A DNA stretch of 64,000 nucleotides from Peribacillus simplex (GCF_001542915.1 NZ_LNNH01000043.1:43685-107684), one strand, 5' to 3'; shown: positions 16,843 to 26,434, numbered from the stretch's first letter. A program made the numbers and translations. The notes: generated by a model from the letters alone, not told the origin.

Positions 16843-18876
16843 TTATTGATGTGTGTTTTCATTGATCGTCAATGCTTCACGCAAATTGATTTGATGACGG
16901 AGAATATTGGCAACTTCACGGGAAATTTGTCTTGTTTCAAACATCTCCTGTACTTCATCACGCTCTGCCTGAATCGCCTTATAAAATAGCTCTCTTTCAT
17001 ATTCGACCATTTTACTAGGGACTCGGCCTCTATTTTCCCGTTTGCATTTCAAAATCAACACTTTATATTCTTCAATGATCATCGAGGATGTCTCATGGTT
17101 TTCGGCATTAATGCCGGCTTGTATCTCTTGAATGGCAGCTTTATACATCCTGACTTTAAGGTCCCTCACCTTTTCCAGCCGCTCAATGTTGAATCTTCTT
17201 GTTTCATTTTTATTAGGGAAAAATAATTTAAAGATTCTCAACATACTTCTTTTGAAAAGTGTTACGGATCTCAAAAGGCGGAATTTCATCAGGTTAGTCA
17301 CCGCGCCCTCCATCCGTTGGATATATTCCTTGCATATAAATGCCGTTTCTTTATCCACTTTCTCATCCTTGATAAGCTTATCGAGGAATCTTTGTTCTGC
17401 CTCAAGTGCCTTGAAGCGAAGAACCTTTTCTTCTTCTCTTAATACAGCGGGCTCTTTCTCTTGTTCTACATAGGAAAGTGCATTGATTTTCGTATGGTAT
17501 CTCGATATGATCGATAACGCCGCTTCACGGTTTTCATCGGTCATTTGCGATTCTATAACTTTGATTGCCGCTTGATGTGTGTGAATCGCAGCCGCTTTCG
17601 ATTTGTCAGCCTGTTTATCCACGACCTCCTCTTCGTCCGTTCGTGCTACAATCGGCAAAAACACACTTGCGACAACCAATGTCAGCAATATGACCCCGGC
17701 TGCAATGAAGATGATCAACGAACGCTCCGGGAAAGGAGTTCCATCTGCCAATACATACGGAATCGAGAATGAACCCGCTAACGTTACAGCTCCTCGAACT
17801 CCGGAAATGGTGATGATTCCGGCCGCCTTCATATCTGGTTTTTGAGCTCCTGCTTTTTTCGTGAACCAACCGATCGACCAGGCCGCCAAGAGCCAAATGA
17901 ATCGTAAAGCGAAGAGGAAAAGTGTGATGATCACGATATAAATAATCACTTGTCCGTTATTGAAGGCTGGATCTTCGAATATGGTCTGCGCCACGCTTGG
18001 GATTTGCAGGCCCAGTAATACGAAAACCAGTCCATTCAGTACATACAAAATAACAGACCATGTGCTTTTGGAAACAACCTGCAACTCCACCGTCGGTGAT
18101 ATTTCCCGATCCCGTTCTATTGCATGGACAATCCCCCCGGCGACAACTGCTAAAATACCAGAAAGGTGAAAATGCTCCACAGCGAGGAAAATGATAAAAG
18201 GAGTCAGGATTTGGATCAGCATGTGCATCGTAACATCTTCCATGCCAAGGCGGCGAAGGAACACACGCAGTCTGATAATGATGAAGGCAATGAGGGCACC
18301 TCCTGCAAAACCGCCGATCGCAATCCATATGAAACTAAACGTTGCATCCACCAAGGAGAAAACACCAGTGACTGTAGCTGCCACAGCGAACTTAAATGCG
18401 ACAAGGCCCGAAGCATCATTCATTAGCCCTTCCCCTTCAAGAAGATGCAGAATGCTCTTCGGCAGCTTAACACGGCTTGCCATCGCGCTGACCGCCACTA
18501 CATCCGTAGGGGACAAAATCGCAGCTAAAGCGAATGCAGCCGGCAATGGAATCGAAGGGATCAACCAGTTAATTAAATAACCGCCAGACCAAACCGTCAA
18601 GAATACGAGGCCCAATGCAAGCATGAGAATGGGCGCCCTCAGCTTCCAAAGCGCTGTACGCGGCACGTTCTTCCCATCATTGAATAAAAGGGGTGCGATG
18701 AACAACAGCAAAAACAGCTCTGTCTCCAACTCGACGTGGATCCCAAGCAGGACCTCCAGCAAAACCCCCAATGAAATTTGAATTAATGGTACAGGTATAA
18801 AGGGTATAAAATGGTTAATTACATTGGACATTCCAATTAATATTAGAAGGGCCAATATAATAAGAAAAAACTCCAT
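16843..18876 (-). CDS. CPA1-family Na+/H+ antiporter
   Basis: A cation/proton antiporter of about 677 aa. The N-terminal ~400 residues form some 12 membrane helices with CPA1 signatures: ILSPTDVVAVSAMASRVKLP and GEGLMNDASGLVAFKFA (ion-binding Asp in NDASG). The remaining ~270 residues are charged, helical and cytoplasmic, as in regulated CPA1 proteins. The start is uncertain: a first ATG at 18891 has GAGAGG directly against it; I chose the next in-frame ATG, where the first membrane helix begins (MEFFLIILALLILIGM). It probably works in pH and Na+ homeostasis. Confidence 0.85.
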   Translation of the reverse strand: MEFFLIILALLILIGMSNVINHFIPFIPVPLIQISLGVLLEVLLGIHVELETELFLLLFIAPLLFNDGKNVPRTALWKLRAPILMLALGLVFLTVWSGGYLINWLIPSIPLPAAFALAAILSPTDVVAVSAMASRVKLPKSILHLLEGEGLMNDASGLVAFKFAVAATVTGVFSLVDATFSFIWIAIGGFAGGALIAFIIIRLRVFLRRLGMEDVTMHMLIQILTPFIIFLAVEHFHLSGILAVVAGGIVHAIERDREISPTVELQVVSKSTWSVILYVLNGLVFVLLGLQIPSVAQTIFEDPAFNNGQVIIYIVIITLFLFALRFIWLLAAWSIGWFTKKAGAQKPDMKAAGIITISGVRGAVTLAGSFSIPYVLADGTPFPERSLIIFIAAGVILLTLVVASVFLPIVARTDEEEVVDKQADKSKAAAIHTHQAAIKVIESQMTDENREAALSIISRYHTKINALSYVEQEKEPAVLREEEKVLRFKALEAEQRFLDKLIKDEKVDKETAFICKEYIQRMEGAVTNLMKFRLLRSVTLFKRSMLRIFKLFFPNKNETRRFNIERLEKVRDLKVRMYKAAIQEIQAGINAENHETSSMIIEEYKVLILKCKRENRGRVPSKMVEYERELFYKAIQAERDEVQEMFETRQISREVANILRHQINLREALTINENTHQ

Positions 18877-18891
18877 ACAAACATCTAACAT

Positions 18892-19251
18892 CCTCTCTCA
18901 TCTATTTTCATACCTATAAGCGTAACATATTTAGAGCGATTCATTCATGCAATTACTATTCTTGCCTAGAATCGCCCGGAATAAAGATGCCATTTTCCCC
19001 GCCTAATCAACCGTCATCGAAGTCAGGGAAATGACGTCCTGCCCAACAGCTAAATCTCGCTTTTTTGTCCCGCTCATAGCGTGATCGAGACGAATTAAAT
19101 TGGACACAGGTCGAATTATTGCCGGCGGTGGACGAAGTATTATCAGTATAAGCCGAAAAAAGCTGAGCGGGCAGCATCGGCCCGAGCAGCTTTTCCAACA
19201 TTCATGATTCGTGTGATACATATCCAGGATTCCAGGCGGGTACACATTTCC
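18892..19251. other. Intergenic stretch between antiporter and lipid kinase genes
   Basis: No gene with a ribosome binding site is seen on either strand. It holds the antiporter promoter region at the right and the lipid-kinase terminator (19156-19195) in the middle. Short open frames on the minus strand show no family features. Confidence 0.5.
19156..19195 (-). terminator. Probable terminator of the lipid kinase gene
   Basis: Minus-strand imperfect stem (AAGCTG...CGGGC / GCCCG...CAGCTT, 7-nt loop, small internal loop) followed by T6. Confidence 0.6.
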
Positions 19252-20151
19252 TCATTCAGCTGATGCCGTATCCGGGACAAGCAGACGAAGATGTTTATGC
19301 AAGACAGTTGCCTGGACAGGAAGGAGGAAGCCTTCATCTCCATCAATGTTGACTTTAATGTCCTCGGGAGTGGATAAGTGGAGCTTGGATGTTTGAATAT
19401 ATTCGACTTCATCATGTTCCTTGATCTCGCCCTTTATTAAACTAGGGATGATCTTGAGGAGAAGGGGGAGAGACAAGTCTTTAATGATGAAGGTGTGCAG
19501 CTTTCCATCATTCACTTCCGCGTCTGGTGCAAGCCGCTCGAAGCCGCCGACAGAGTTAGTCATTGTCGCGATTAATAAATGGGCCTCACCGATCCATCTT
19601 CCTTGGTCATGTTCAACCGTTAACGGAAATGGATTCTTCTTGATGACGGCTTTTGCTCCTTCCATGAAATAAGCAAAGGAGCCGAGGCGGGTTTTTTGTT
19701 CAACGGATACATTATAGGTAGCCTCGGCGATCGGACCGACCGCCAAAACATTCATGAAGTAACGATCATTGATTTTCCCGATGTCGGATTCTTTCATTTT
19801 CCTATCCTTAATGATGTCTATCGCCGCTTCCGGATTCAGGGGGATACCTAATGATCTAGCGAAATCATTAACGGTACCAAGCGGGATGATCCCGAATGCC
19901 GGGCGATGTTCCTGTTCCGCCAGCCCATTCACGATCTCATTCACCGTTCCGTCCCCGCCCATCGATATGACAGCATCGTACCTTTTGGCACATGCCTCCT
20001 TGGCAAATTCCGTAGCATCTCCTTCTCCCTTCGTTTTAAGAACGGTCACCTGATCGTACATCTCCCCCAGCACCTTTTCTGCATTCGGCAAAATCTTACC
20101 TGCCTTTTCCTTACCTGAAGATGGATTTATGATAATCATCACTTTCGACAT
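19252..20151 (-). CDS. Diacylglycerol/lipid kinase family protein (YegS/BmrU type)
   Basis: A 299-aa member of the DagK-catalytic lipid kinase family, acting at the inner membrane surface on diacylglycerol or a similar lipid. Visible motifs are the start IIINPSSGKEKAG, the nucleotide-binding SMGGDGTVNEIVNGL (about residues 63-77) and IPLGTVNDFARSLGIP (about 88-103). The length is normal. It is transcribed alone. The true lipid substrate cannot be told from sequence; BmrU, YtlR and DgkB are all in this superfamily. Confidence 0.87.
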   Translation of the reverse strand: MSKVMIIINPSSGKEKAGKILPNAEKVLGEMYDQVTVLKTKGEGDATEFAKEACAKRYDAVISMGGDGTVNEIVNGLAEQEHRPAFGIIPLGTVNDFARSLGIPLNPEAAIDIIKDRKMKESDIGKINDRYFMNVLAVGPIAEATYNVSVEQKTRLGSFAYFMEGAKAVIKKNPFPLTVEHDQGRWIGEAHLLIATMTNSVGGFERLAPDAEVNDGKLHTFIIKDLSLPLLLKIIPSLIKGEIKEHDEVEYIQTSKLHLSTPEDIKVNIDGDEGFLLPVQATVLHKHLRLLVPDTASAE

Positions 20152-20159
20152 AAGCTACC

Positions 20160-20600
20160 TCCCATTAATTCACTTCTATTAGCAAGTTACCTCTTTATTG
20201 AATTACTAAAACCACAATGGTCATATTCTGATTGCCTATTTTTTTCCTCCTTGAAGCTCCTTCATCCAAAGCAAGCCTGCTGCCGGTCACATTCACCTAT
20301 AAGAAGCATTCCTTTACCTTCTCGATTAACTTGCACCATCTGTTACAGTACTGGCGGTTAAATGGTCTCGATTCCGAGCATTTCTGCATTGGTTTTTCAT
20401 TTATTAGATTTATTTTTTTGTAATTTCTTGATCTCCGTCAAGAAGAACGAGGAAAACATCGTGCAGTGAATCCTTGTCATCAAAGGGTTTTTACCTTTCC
20501 GCAAAATAAATTTGAAATTTTCTGTAAAATACCTATACATTTTCCAAATTCGGGTATATACTGTATTATAACAACAAACAAACAACTTAAACTGTACTAC
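20160..20600. other. Intergenic stretch before the yhfH-like genes
   Basis: No supported gene. An AT-rich block at 20510-20580 precedes the first yhfH-like gene and probably contains its promoter (candidate -10 TATTATAA near 20572). The rest shows nothing recognisable. Confidence 0.4.
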
Positions 20601-20615
20601 AAGGAGGATCATGAC

Positions 20616-20750
20616 ATGCAAGCAAACCAAACAAATTCATTGACGATCGATTCCGTTACACATTGCCCCGAATGTGGTGAAGCACATGTCGACCATTCAA
20701 ATTCCTATCTATTGGAATGCGATCGCTGCCTTTCCAAACGCGAAGACTAA
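20616..20750 (+). CDS. YhfH-like zinc-ribbon microprotein (copy 1, diverged)
   Basis: A 44-aa protein starting MQANQTNSLTIDSV, with a CPECG pair and a CDRC pair about 17 residues apart, then LSKRED. This matches the tiny YhfH-type proteins of Bacillus, expected to bind one zinc ion. AAGGAGG lies 8 nt before the ATG. It is the first of four tandem paralogues and the most diverged in its N-terminal half. Function unknown. Confidence 0.8.
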   Translation: MQANQTNSLTIDSVTHCPECGEAHVDHSNSYLLECDRCLSKRED

Positions 20751-20777
20751 TCGATCGAAATATGAGGAGGAATCATG

Positions 20778-20915
20778 ATGCAAACTAAAAACCCTATGGG
20801 GTTTTTCAGGAGCCTGCCACCTAAACAATGTACGGAGTGCGGAACCACCATCACCGAGCAAGCTGAATCGTATCTCTTGGAATGTGATCATTGCCTTTCC
20901 AAACGCGAAGACTAA
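20778..20915 (+). CDS. YhfH-like zinc-ribbon microprotein (copy 2)
   Basis: A 45-aa protein (MQTKNPMGFFRSLPPKQ, then CTECG, a short linker and LLECDHCLSKRED). There are two adjacent ATGs; the second is 7 nt after GAGGAGG and is chosen. The CxxC pairs form a probable zinc ribbon. It carries GFFRSLP, where copies 3 and 4 have EFFRNLP. Confidence 0.85.
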   Translation: MQTKNPMGFFRSLPPKQCTECGTTITEQAESYLLECDHCLSKRED

Positions 20916-20942
20916 TCGACCGAAATATGAGGAGGAATCATG

Positions 20943-21080
20943 ATGCAAACTAAAAACCCTATGGAATTTTTCAGGAACCTGCCGCCTAAACAATGTACGG
21001 AGTGCGGAACCACCATCACCGAGCAAGCTGAATCGTATCTCTTGGAATGTGATCATTGCCTTTCCAAGCGCGAAGACTGA
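20943..21080 (+). CDS. YhfH-like zinc-ribbon microprotein (copy 3)
   Basis: A 45-aa protein almost identical to the preceding copy (EFFRNLP instead of GFFRSLP), in a 165-bp unit with its own AGGAGG site. It ends with TGA where the preceding copy has TAA. Both CxxC pairs are kept. Confidence 0.85.
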   Translation: MQTKNPMEFFRNLPPKQCTECGTTITEQAESYLLECDHCLSKRED

Positions 21081-21107
21081 TCGGTCGAAATATGAGGAGG
21101 AATCATG

Positions 21108-21248
21108 ATGCAAACTAAAAACCCTATGGAGTTTTTCAGGAACCTGCCGCCTAAACAATGTACGGAGTGCGGAACCACCATCACCGAGCAAGCTGAATCG
21201 TACCTCTTGGAATGTGATCATTGCCTATCCAAAAAAGATGAGTATTGA
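21108..21248 (+). CDS. YhfH-like zinc-ribbon microprotein (copy 4)
   Basis: A 46-aa protein with the same body as copy 3 but a different C-terminus (LSKKDEY). Both CxxC pairs are kept. It is the last of the array; an inverted repeat that may be the common terminator follows at 21253. Confidence 0.85.
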   Translation: MQTKNPMEFFRNLPPKQCTECGTTITEQAESYLLECDHCLSKKDEY

Positions 21249-21252
21249 AAAA

Positions 21253-21299
21253 GGATGCTGACATCCCATTGCCATATCCCCTATTATGATGTCAGCATT
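21253..21299 (+). terminator. Possible terminator of the yhfH-like array
   Basis: ATGCTGACATC (21255-21265) and its perfect complement GATGTCAGCAT (21288-21298) form an 11-bp stem with a long loop; the T tail is weak. Confidence 0.45.
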
Positions 21300-21346
21300 T
21301 CCCCCTCCATTCATCAGTATATGAGCTCCCATTACATTTACCATGC

Positions 21347-21378
21347 CAAAAAGGATGTCCCTTGGACACCCTTCATGT
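21347..21378 (-). terminator. Intrinsic terminator of the PucR-type regulator gene
   Basis: Minus-strand AAGGGTGTCC / GGACATCCTT stem with a tiny loop, followed by a T run. Confidence 0.65.
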
Positions 21379-21383
21379 TTATT

Positions 21384-23018
21384 TCACTTCCCCATATATT
21401 TATCCACATAATTCCCAGTGACGTCCCTGCTGCTGTACTGAAGGAAATCCAATGCAAAAATCATGAATTCCAGGCCAAGACGCTTATCCGATCGCATGAA
21501 ATCGGAGCCTAACAGTTTCTCTAGCTTTTCCAGTCTATGATATAGAGTTTGCCTGACAATGAATAGTTGTTTGGAAGTCTCCTGTTTAGATCCATTACAT
21601 GCAAGATAGGACTTCAGGGTAGGCATTAGCTCTCCATTGTTTTGCTTGTCATATTCAATGACAGGACCTAAGTACTCGTGCACCGTTTCCTCCAGGTTTC
21701 CATGCTTATTCAAGAGCGAAATCATGCGATGCATATGTAAGTCCTGATAAAAAATGCTCCTGCTCTCCTCTGGTAAACTATCCTGAAGCAGCAGGGTCTC
21801 GCGTGCCGTTTCATAGCTTTTATAAATCTCGTTTAATCTTTGTACATGCTTTCCAAAACCCATCGAAAGCTGCCCCATACGATTCCGGCTTCCCAGATCC
21901 ATTTTCATCATGCGATCCACTGCGCTTGCCACCCTCGATTTCCAATCTTCAGATGAGCGATTATCTCCTAATATGAACACAAGCTGCTGGTGAATCTCCA
22001 TGGAAAAAACATGAAATCCATACTGTTCAAACACCGTCCTAAACATGATTTTAAAATAGGTTCCATCCAATTTGGCAGCACTTTTATTATTCCTTGAATG
22101 CTGTTTGCAAATGCAAACCATTCCGCCATCGAGCTGCATCTTCGGGTCGATATAGGAAAGCCTCTCCCGGATCGCTTCATCGCCTATCTCCCCTTCGATC
22201 CAGTCGGTCAGCCATTTACTCTCTTCCGACATTTTTTTCTCTTCTATATATAATTCCCTTAATAGATGCTGTGCCAGCGCTGTAGCCGTCCTATCCAAAA
22301 TAAGCGAATCAAAGTCCGTCAGCTCTCTATCATCACTGTATATGTACAGTTCCGCATAATTCTCACCGAGCACTTGAATCGCCTGTTTAAGCATCGTTTT
22401 TTTCAGTTTCGTTTTTTCATCATAATCGTCCGCTATCATTTGATAGGTTAATTTTTTCTTGGTTCTTGGAATGGTCGCTATGTCATTTTCATTAAAGATC
22501 AGAATGACCTGTACATTCAAATAACTATGGAGAAATTTTAGAATTGGTTCATAATGGTCCATTTCGAGGAGATTTTTATTTAACTGCTGGGAGTAGTTTT
22601 CTAAGTTGGAGATCATCTGGTATTGTTTATTGATGATTAAGGTATGGATATCCTGTGTGATTTTCACAAAAGGCACTTCTTCATGAAATAGGATGATAGG
22701 GAATTGGTGTTCATTTGCAAAATCGATGGCACTTTGCGGCACTGTCAGCATGTTGGAGCCCATTTCTATACAAAGTCCGGCAGCGTTGCATTGAATCAAT
22801 TGCTTTAAATAGGAAAGAAAGGTGTCATCGCATTTTTTCCAACCCAAGCCGGTGGTCAGAATCAATTCGTTTCCATTTAACAAATGGCTGATTTGGGTGA
22901 CTTCCATACAGTGGACCCACTTCACTTGACGCTTTATTCCACTGCTTCCAGCAATTATATCGGTCAGGTTGAAATACTTTCGCATAAGAATTTCCTCGAT
23001 CGTAATCGACGTATTCAT
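21384..23018 (-). CDS. PucR-family transcriptional regulator
   Basis: A 544-aa regulator with the N-terminal PucR purine-catabolism domain (about residues 8-130, including NELILTTGLGW and IPIILFHEEVP-like segments), a middle GGDEF-like region and the C-terminal PucR helix-turn-helix (about 475-520, YLACNGSKQETSKQLFIVRQ and LYHRLEKLEKLLG). PucR proteins usually activate nitrogen-scavenging genes. It lies downstream, on the same strand, of the pyrimidine/hydantoin catabolic genes and is its likely regulator. It is separated from them by about 230 nt, so it has its own promoter. Confidence 0.85.
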   Translation of the reverse strand: MNTSITIEEILMRKYFNLTDIIAGSSGIKRQVKWVHCMEVTQISHLLNGNELILTTGLGWKKCDDTFLSYLKQLIQCNAAGLCIEMGSNMLTVPQSAIDFANEHQFPIILFHEEVPFVKITQDIHTLIINKQYQMISNLENYSQQLNKNLLEMDHYEPILKFLHSYLNVQVILIFNENDIATIPRTKKKLTYQMIADDYDEKTKLKKTMLKQAIQVLGENYAELYIYSDDRELTDFDSLILDRTATALAQHLLRELYIEEKKMSEESKWLTDWIEGEIGDEAIRERLSYIDPKMQLDGGMVCICKQHSRNNKSAAKLDGTYFKIMFRTVFEQYGFHVFSMEIHQQLVFILGDNRSSEDWKSRVASAVDRMMKMDLGSRNRMGQLSMGFGKHVQRLNEIYKSYETARETLLLQDSLPEESRSIFYQDLHMHRMISLLNKHGNLEETVHEYLGPVIEYDKQNNGELMPTLKSYLACNGSKQETSKQLFIVRQTLYHRLEKLEKLLGSDFMRSDKRLGLEFMIFALDFLQYSSRDVTGNYVDKYMGK

Positions 23019-23245
23019 CCATTCACATCCTTTCCTTTTATAAAACTGCTTTAAAACCTATTATAAACGGACGTTCTTCAAATCTCCAGTACTTGTCAGA
23101 AAATCTAACGTCAAAATTCTACAAAAGTTTTGCCTTTTTCCATCTCCTTCTGCTTTCCTATCCTTTAAATCTTAAAAAATGAACGGGACAAGAAAAAGGA
23201 CCCATTCATCAAGGAATAGGCCCAGGTCAGATAACTATTTCATGT

Positions 23246-23461
23246 TCAATTCAACTTCCTGAAAAGCAATGTAGAGAAGTATTTTCTTCCTTCAGGGGTT
23301 TTGATATTCAACTGCTTCCATTCCTGTTTCGTCCCCTCGATCAATTCAAAATCGAGAAACGCACCACTTAAATTTTCCGAAACCCGGGTGATTCGATATC
23401 CTCTTTCAAGCAAGAAATCGATTTGCTCCCTTTCCAGGCGATACTCTTGATATTCGGACAT
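23246..23461 (-). CDS. Small uncharacterised protein in the pyrimidine catabolism operon
   Basis: A 71-aa, charged, soluble protein (MSEYQEYRLEREQIDFLLER, ending STLLFRKLN). The ATG at 23461 has GGGGGAG 5 nt upstream; a GTG two codons earlier is less likely. It follows the permease gene by 17 nt, so it is very probably co-transcribed with it. I recognise no domain. Its fixed position after a permease suggests an accessory role in the same pathway, but this is only context. Confidence 0.7.
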   Translation of the reverse strand: MSEYQEYRLEREQIDFLLERGYRITRVSENLSGAFLDFELIEGTKQEWKQLNIKTPEGRKYFSTLLFRKLN

Positions 23462-23478
23462 TTGCACTCCCCCTTTTT

Positions 23479-24957
23479 TTATACGTTTTCCCCGCCGGTT
23501 GCAGCTGTAATGACCATGTCTTCTTCAGATTCTAAATCTATTTTCCAATCCCTTCCCACTGATAGGCCCAAATATTTCTCATCACTGGGATCAATGATTT
23601 CAGCTTGTTCATATTTGTTGAACCACCAAAACTTAGCCAATACATAATAGCTTGCACCGCCAAGGACAAAACCGATGATAAAGGAGTAATTCGCATAAAT
23701 CGTGGCACCGATTCCACCAATCACCCAAGAAATGATTCCTGCCCAATTCACTCCATTTAAGTATCTATATTGACCATCAGCTTCATAGAGATCTTCTACA
23801 TGAACCCGCCTTTTGCGGAGTAAATAATAATCAGCTACGAGTATACCGACAATGGACGCCAGGATTCCGCCAATGATCAATAAAACTTCTATTATGATAC
23901 CGAACAGGCTCCATGGCTGAACCACTATCCCGATGACCCCCGCTACAACGACCCCAGCCCAAAATGGCATCCTCGGACCCATGACATTGGAAAAAATGGT
24001 AGCTGCGGGAATGACATTGGCTGTCGTATTCGTCGACCATTGTGCAAAAACGATCATGATCAAGAGGACCCCGAGTGCCATTCCGCTTGCCGATCCCTGT
24101 ATGGCAACTACAGGGTCATAATTGGAAACGGCCATATAAGAAACAGCTCCGATGATGACCATGAACGTTTGAGTGATGGGATAGGTGATAATATTCCCAA
24201 TGATTTGCCCTTTATTGCGCTTGAACCAGTTTTTTTCATTTTTCGGTGCCTTTATAAAACGGGAGAGTGTAGGCATATCAGCCGTCAACGTCCCCCAAAA
24301 ACCCATATTTGCCATGATGACGACCATGAATGCTGTCCCCGCGGCCCCGCCGCTTACCGGGCTTTCGATCCAGGTCCATACTTCCCTGCCTTGGGCTATA
24401 GCTTGATCGGAAAGGGTGAAATACATCCAGCCGGAAATCAAAATGATAACGGGCGCTGCCAAGTCGGCAAACCGTTCGATCGACTTGATCCCCATTGCCG
24501 TGTTCACCAATTGTAAAACGGCAAAAACGAGAAAGCAGATGAACCAATTATCAAAATCAAAGAGGGTTGCAAAGATGGCATTCATTGCAGTCGCCCCAAA
24601 GTAGGTGTTAAGGCCAAACCAGCATGAAGCGACAAAACCCCGCACAACCGCGGGAATGTGGGTGCCGATCGTTCCGAAAGGAGCCCTCATGTAGACTGGG
24701 AAGGATATGCCATGCTCCACTCCAATATCTCCTGTCATTGTCATCAAAAAACCGAGAACCACACAGGCGATGACCGTTGCAAGCACGACCCAGCCCAGGG
24801 ATAAACTTTGGACGCCGTTCCCGCCAATCGCGAAGGCAGCCAACACCACTGCCATCCCCACCCAAATGAACCCAAATCCGGCTGCACTTATGTTTTTCTC
24901 ATTATGAGGTATGGGCAGCAAATCGGGAGACTTTAGATAATCTTTCTTCACACTCAT
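23479..24957 (-). CDS. NCS1-family nucleobase/allantoin-type permease
   Basis: A 492-aa cation symporter of the NCS1 family with about 12 membrane helices. Family features are the N-terminal NEKNISAAGFGFIWVGM region, SFPVYMRAPFGTIGTHIPAV near residues 85-104, and SCWFGLNTYFGATAMNAIF. It should import uracil, a hydantoin or allantoin. It is encoded between the dihydropyrimidinase and the 71-aa protein with close spacing, so a pyrimidine or hydantoin is the most likely substrate. B. subtilis PucI (allantoin) is in the same family. Confidence 0.87.
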   Translation of the reverse strand: MSVKKDYLKSPDLLPIPHNEKNISAAGFGFIWVGMAVVLAAFAIGGNGVQSLSLGWVVLATVIACVVLGFLMTMTGDIGVEHGISFPVYMRAPFGTIGTHIPAVVRGFVASCWFGLNTYFGATAMNAIFATLFDFDNWFICFLVFAVLQLVNTAMGIKSIERFADLAAPVIILISGWMYFTLSDQAIAQGREVWTWIESPVSGGAAGTAFMVVIMANMGFWGTLTADMPTLSRFIKAPKNEKNWFKRNKGQIIGNIITYPITQTFMVIIGAVSYMAVSNYDPVVAIQGSASGMALGVLLIMIVFAQWSTNTTANVIPAATIFSNVMGPRMPFWAGVVVAGVIGIVVQPWSLFGIIIEVLLIIGGILASIVGILVADYYLLRKRRVHVEDLYEADGQYRYLNGVNWAGIISWVIGGIGATIYANYSFIIGFVLGGASYYVLAKFWWFNKYEQAEIIDPSDEKYLGLSVGRDWKIDLESEEDMVITAATGGENV

Positions 24958-25001
24958 GGAAAAATCCCCCTCTATCCATTTGCCTTCATTTTACCGAAGC
25001 T

Positions 25002-26420
25002 TCAAACCGGCAGCTTTTTTCCTGAAGCGGACTTCAAATCCGCATTGTATTTTGCCCTTTTCAGGAATTGCCCTTTTCCTGCCTCACCTACAAACTGTTT
25101 ATTTTTAATCACAAATTCCCCTCTGGAAAGGACCGATACCGGTTCTCCAGTAATCTCCATGCCTTCAAAGGCATTATAATCCACCGCCATATGATGTGTA
25201 TCGACGGATAGCGTCCTTTCCGCCTCCGGATCAAAAATGACGATATCGGCATCCGACCCTACAGCGATCGTCCCCTTTTTCGGGAATAATCCAAAAAGCT
25301 TGGCCGCACGTGTAGAAGTCACGTCGACGAATTGATTCAAGGTGATGCGCCCTTTCTTGACCCCTTCGGAAAAAACGATGCTCATGCGGTCTTCAATCGT
25401 GGGGCCGCCATTCGGTATTTTCGTAAAATCATCTCTTCCTAAATCCTTCTGACCTTTGAAATCGAAGGAGCATTGATCGGAACCTACCGTTTGCAGCTGA
25501 CCCATTTTCAAGGCATTCCATAGCACTTCCTGATTCTTCTTCTCCCTTAACGGTGGTGACCACACATATTTTGATCCCTCGAAATGGGGCTTTTCAAGAT
25601 AAGACTGGTCCAAAACCAAGTATTGCGGACAAGTCTCGCCCCAAATATCAACCCCTTTATTTCTTGCCTCGGTAATCTTTTCTACCGCATCTGCACAAGT
25701 GACATGAACGACATAGAGCTGCGCGTTCGCCATCTCCGTCAATTTTGCGGCCCGTCCAGTAGCTTCCCCCTCAAGCTCGGGAGGCCTTGTTAGCGCATGG
25801 TAGATCGGATCTGTGTTTCCTTTTTCAAGCGCCTGCTTCGTAAGATAATCGATGACATCGCCATTTTCAGCATGAACCATGACAAGCGCACCAAGCTCTT
25901 TCGCCTGCAGCAAAGTGCGGTATAGCGTGGCATCATCGGCTTGAAAAACATTCTTGTACGCCATGAAGACCTTGAACGAGGAAATCCCTTCATCCGCGAT
26001 GATGCCCGGCAATTCCGCAAGAACCTCATCATTGATCTCGCTGATCATTAGATGGAACCCATAATCTATCGCGGCCTTTCCATTTGCCTTTTTGTGCCAT
26101 GTACCAATCGCTTCCTTTAATGGTGCCCCTTTTTCGGTCAAGCAAAAGTCTATGATCGTCGTCGTGCCTCCATAGGCGGCAGCAATCGTACCTGTTTCAT
26201 AATCATCCTTTGTGGTCGTCCCGCCAAACGGCATATCTAGATGGGTATGCGGGTCAATGCCTCCCGGAAAAATATAGGCGCCTTTAGCATCAATGATTTC
26301 GGCACCCTCTGCGGTCAAATCCTTGCCTATCATGGCAATCTTCTCATTTTCAATTAATATATCGGCTTGATACGTATCCGCAGCGGTTACAATCGTTCCG
26401 TTTTTTATGATTTTCTTCAT
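25002..26420 (-). CDS. hydA: Dihydropyrimidinase / hydantoinase
   Basis: A cyclic amidohydrolase (472 aa) that opens the ring of dihydrouracil or a hydantoin. It has the metal motif GGIDPHTHLDMPF (about residues 53-65), the carbamylated Lys in SSFKVFMAYK (about 145-154), and further ligands in MVHAENGD, YVVHVTC and GSDQCSFD. I set the start at MKKIIKNG (26420), preceded by GGAGGGG; the open frame reaches 26438. It follows preA by 14 nt. Together with PreA-PreT it forms the first two steps of reductive pyrimidine breakdown. Confidence 0.92.
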   Translation of the reverse strand: MKKIIKNGTIVTAADTYQADILIENEKIAMIGKDLTAEGAEIIDAKGAYIFPGGIDPHTHLDMPFGGTTTKDDYETGTIAAAYGGTTTIIDFCLTEKGAPLKEAIGTWHKKANGKAAIDYGFHLMISEINDEVLAELPGIIADEGISSFKVFMAYKNVFQADDATLYRTLLQAKELGALVMVHAENGDVIDYLTKQALEKGNTDPIYHALTRPPELEGEATGRAAKLTEMANAQLYVVHVTCADAVEKITEARNKGVDIWGETCPQYLVLDQSYLEKPHFEGSKYVWSPPLREKKNQEVLWNALKMGQLQTVGSDQCSFDFKGQKDLGRDDFTKIPNGGPTIEDRMSIVFSEGVKKGRITLNQFVDVTSTRAAKLFGLFPKKGTIAVGSDADIVIFDPEAERTLSVDTHHMAVDYNAFEGMEITGEPVSVLSRGEFVIKNKQFVGEAGKGQFLKRAKYNADLKSASGKKLPV

Positions 26421-26434
26421 ATTCTTCCCCTCCA

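Larger units (their letters stand above)
20751..21245 (+). repeat. Three tandem 165-bp units, each a complete small gene
   Basis: Units at 20751-20915, 20916-21080 and 21081-21245 are nearly identical. Each holds the AGGAGG ribosome binding site, the coding region and the spacer. Copies 2 and 3 differ from copy 1 by only a few substitutions. This indicates recent in-place amplification of an entire microgene. Confidence 0.92.

Noticed and set aside
20709..21221. A 170-codon minus-strand frame with three internal repeats opposite the yhfH-like array
   Set aside because: It is a shadow of the three 165-bp tandem units; 165 is divisible by three, so any open frame repeats. No ribosome binding site, and the + strand genes have perfect ones.
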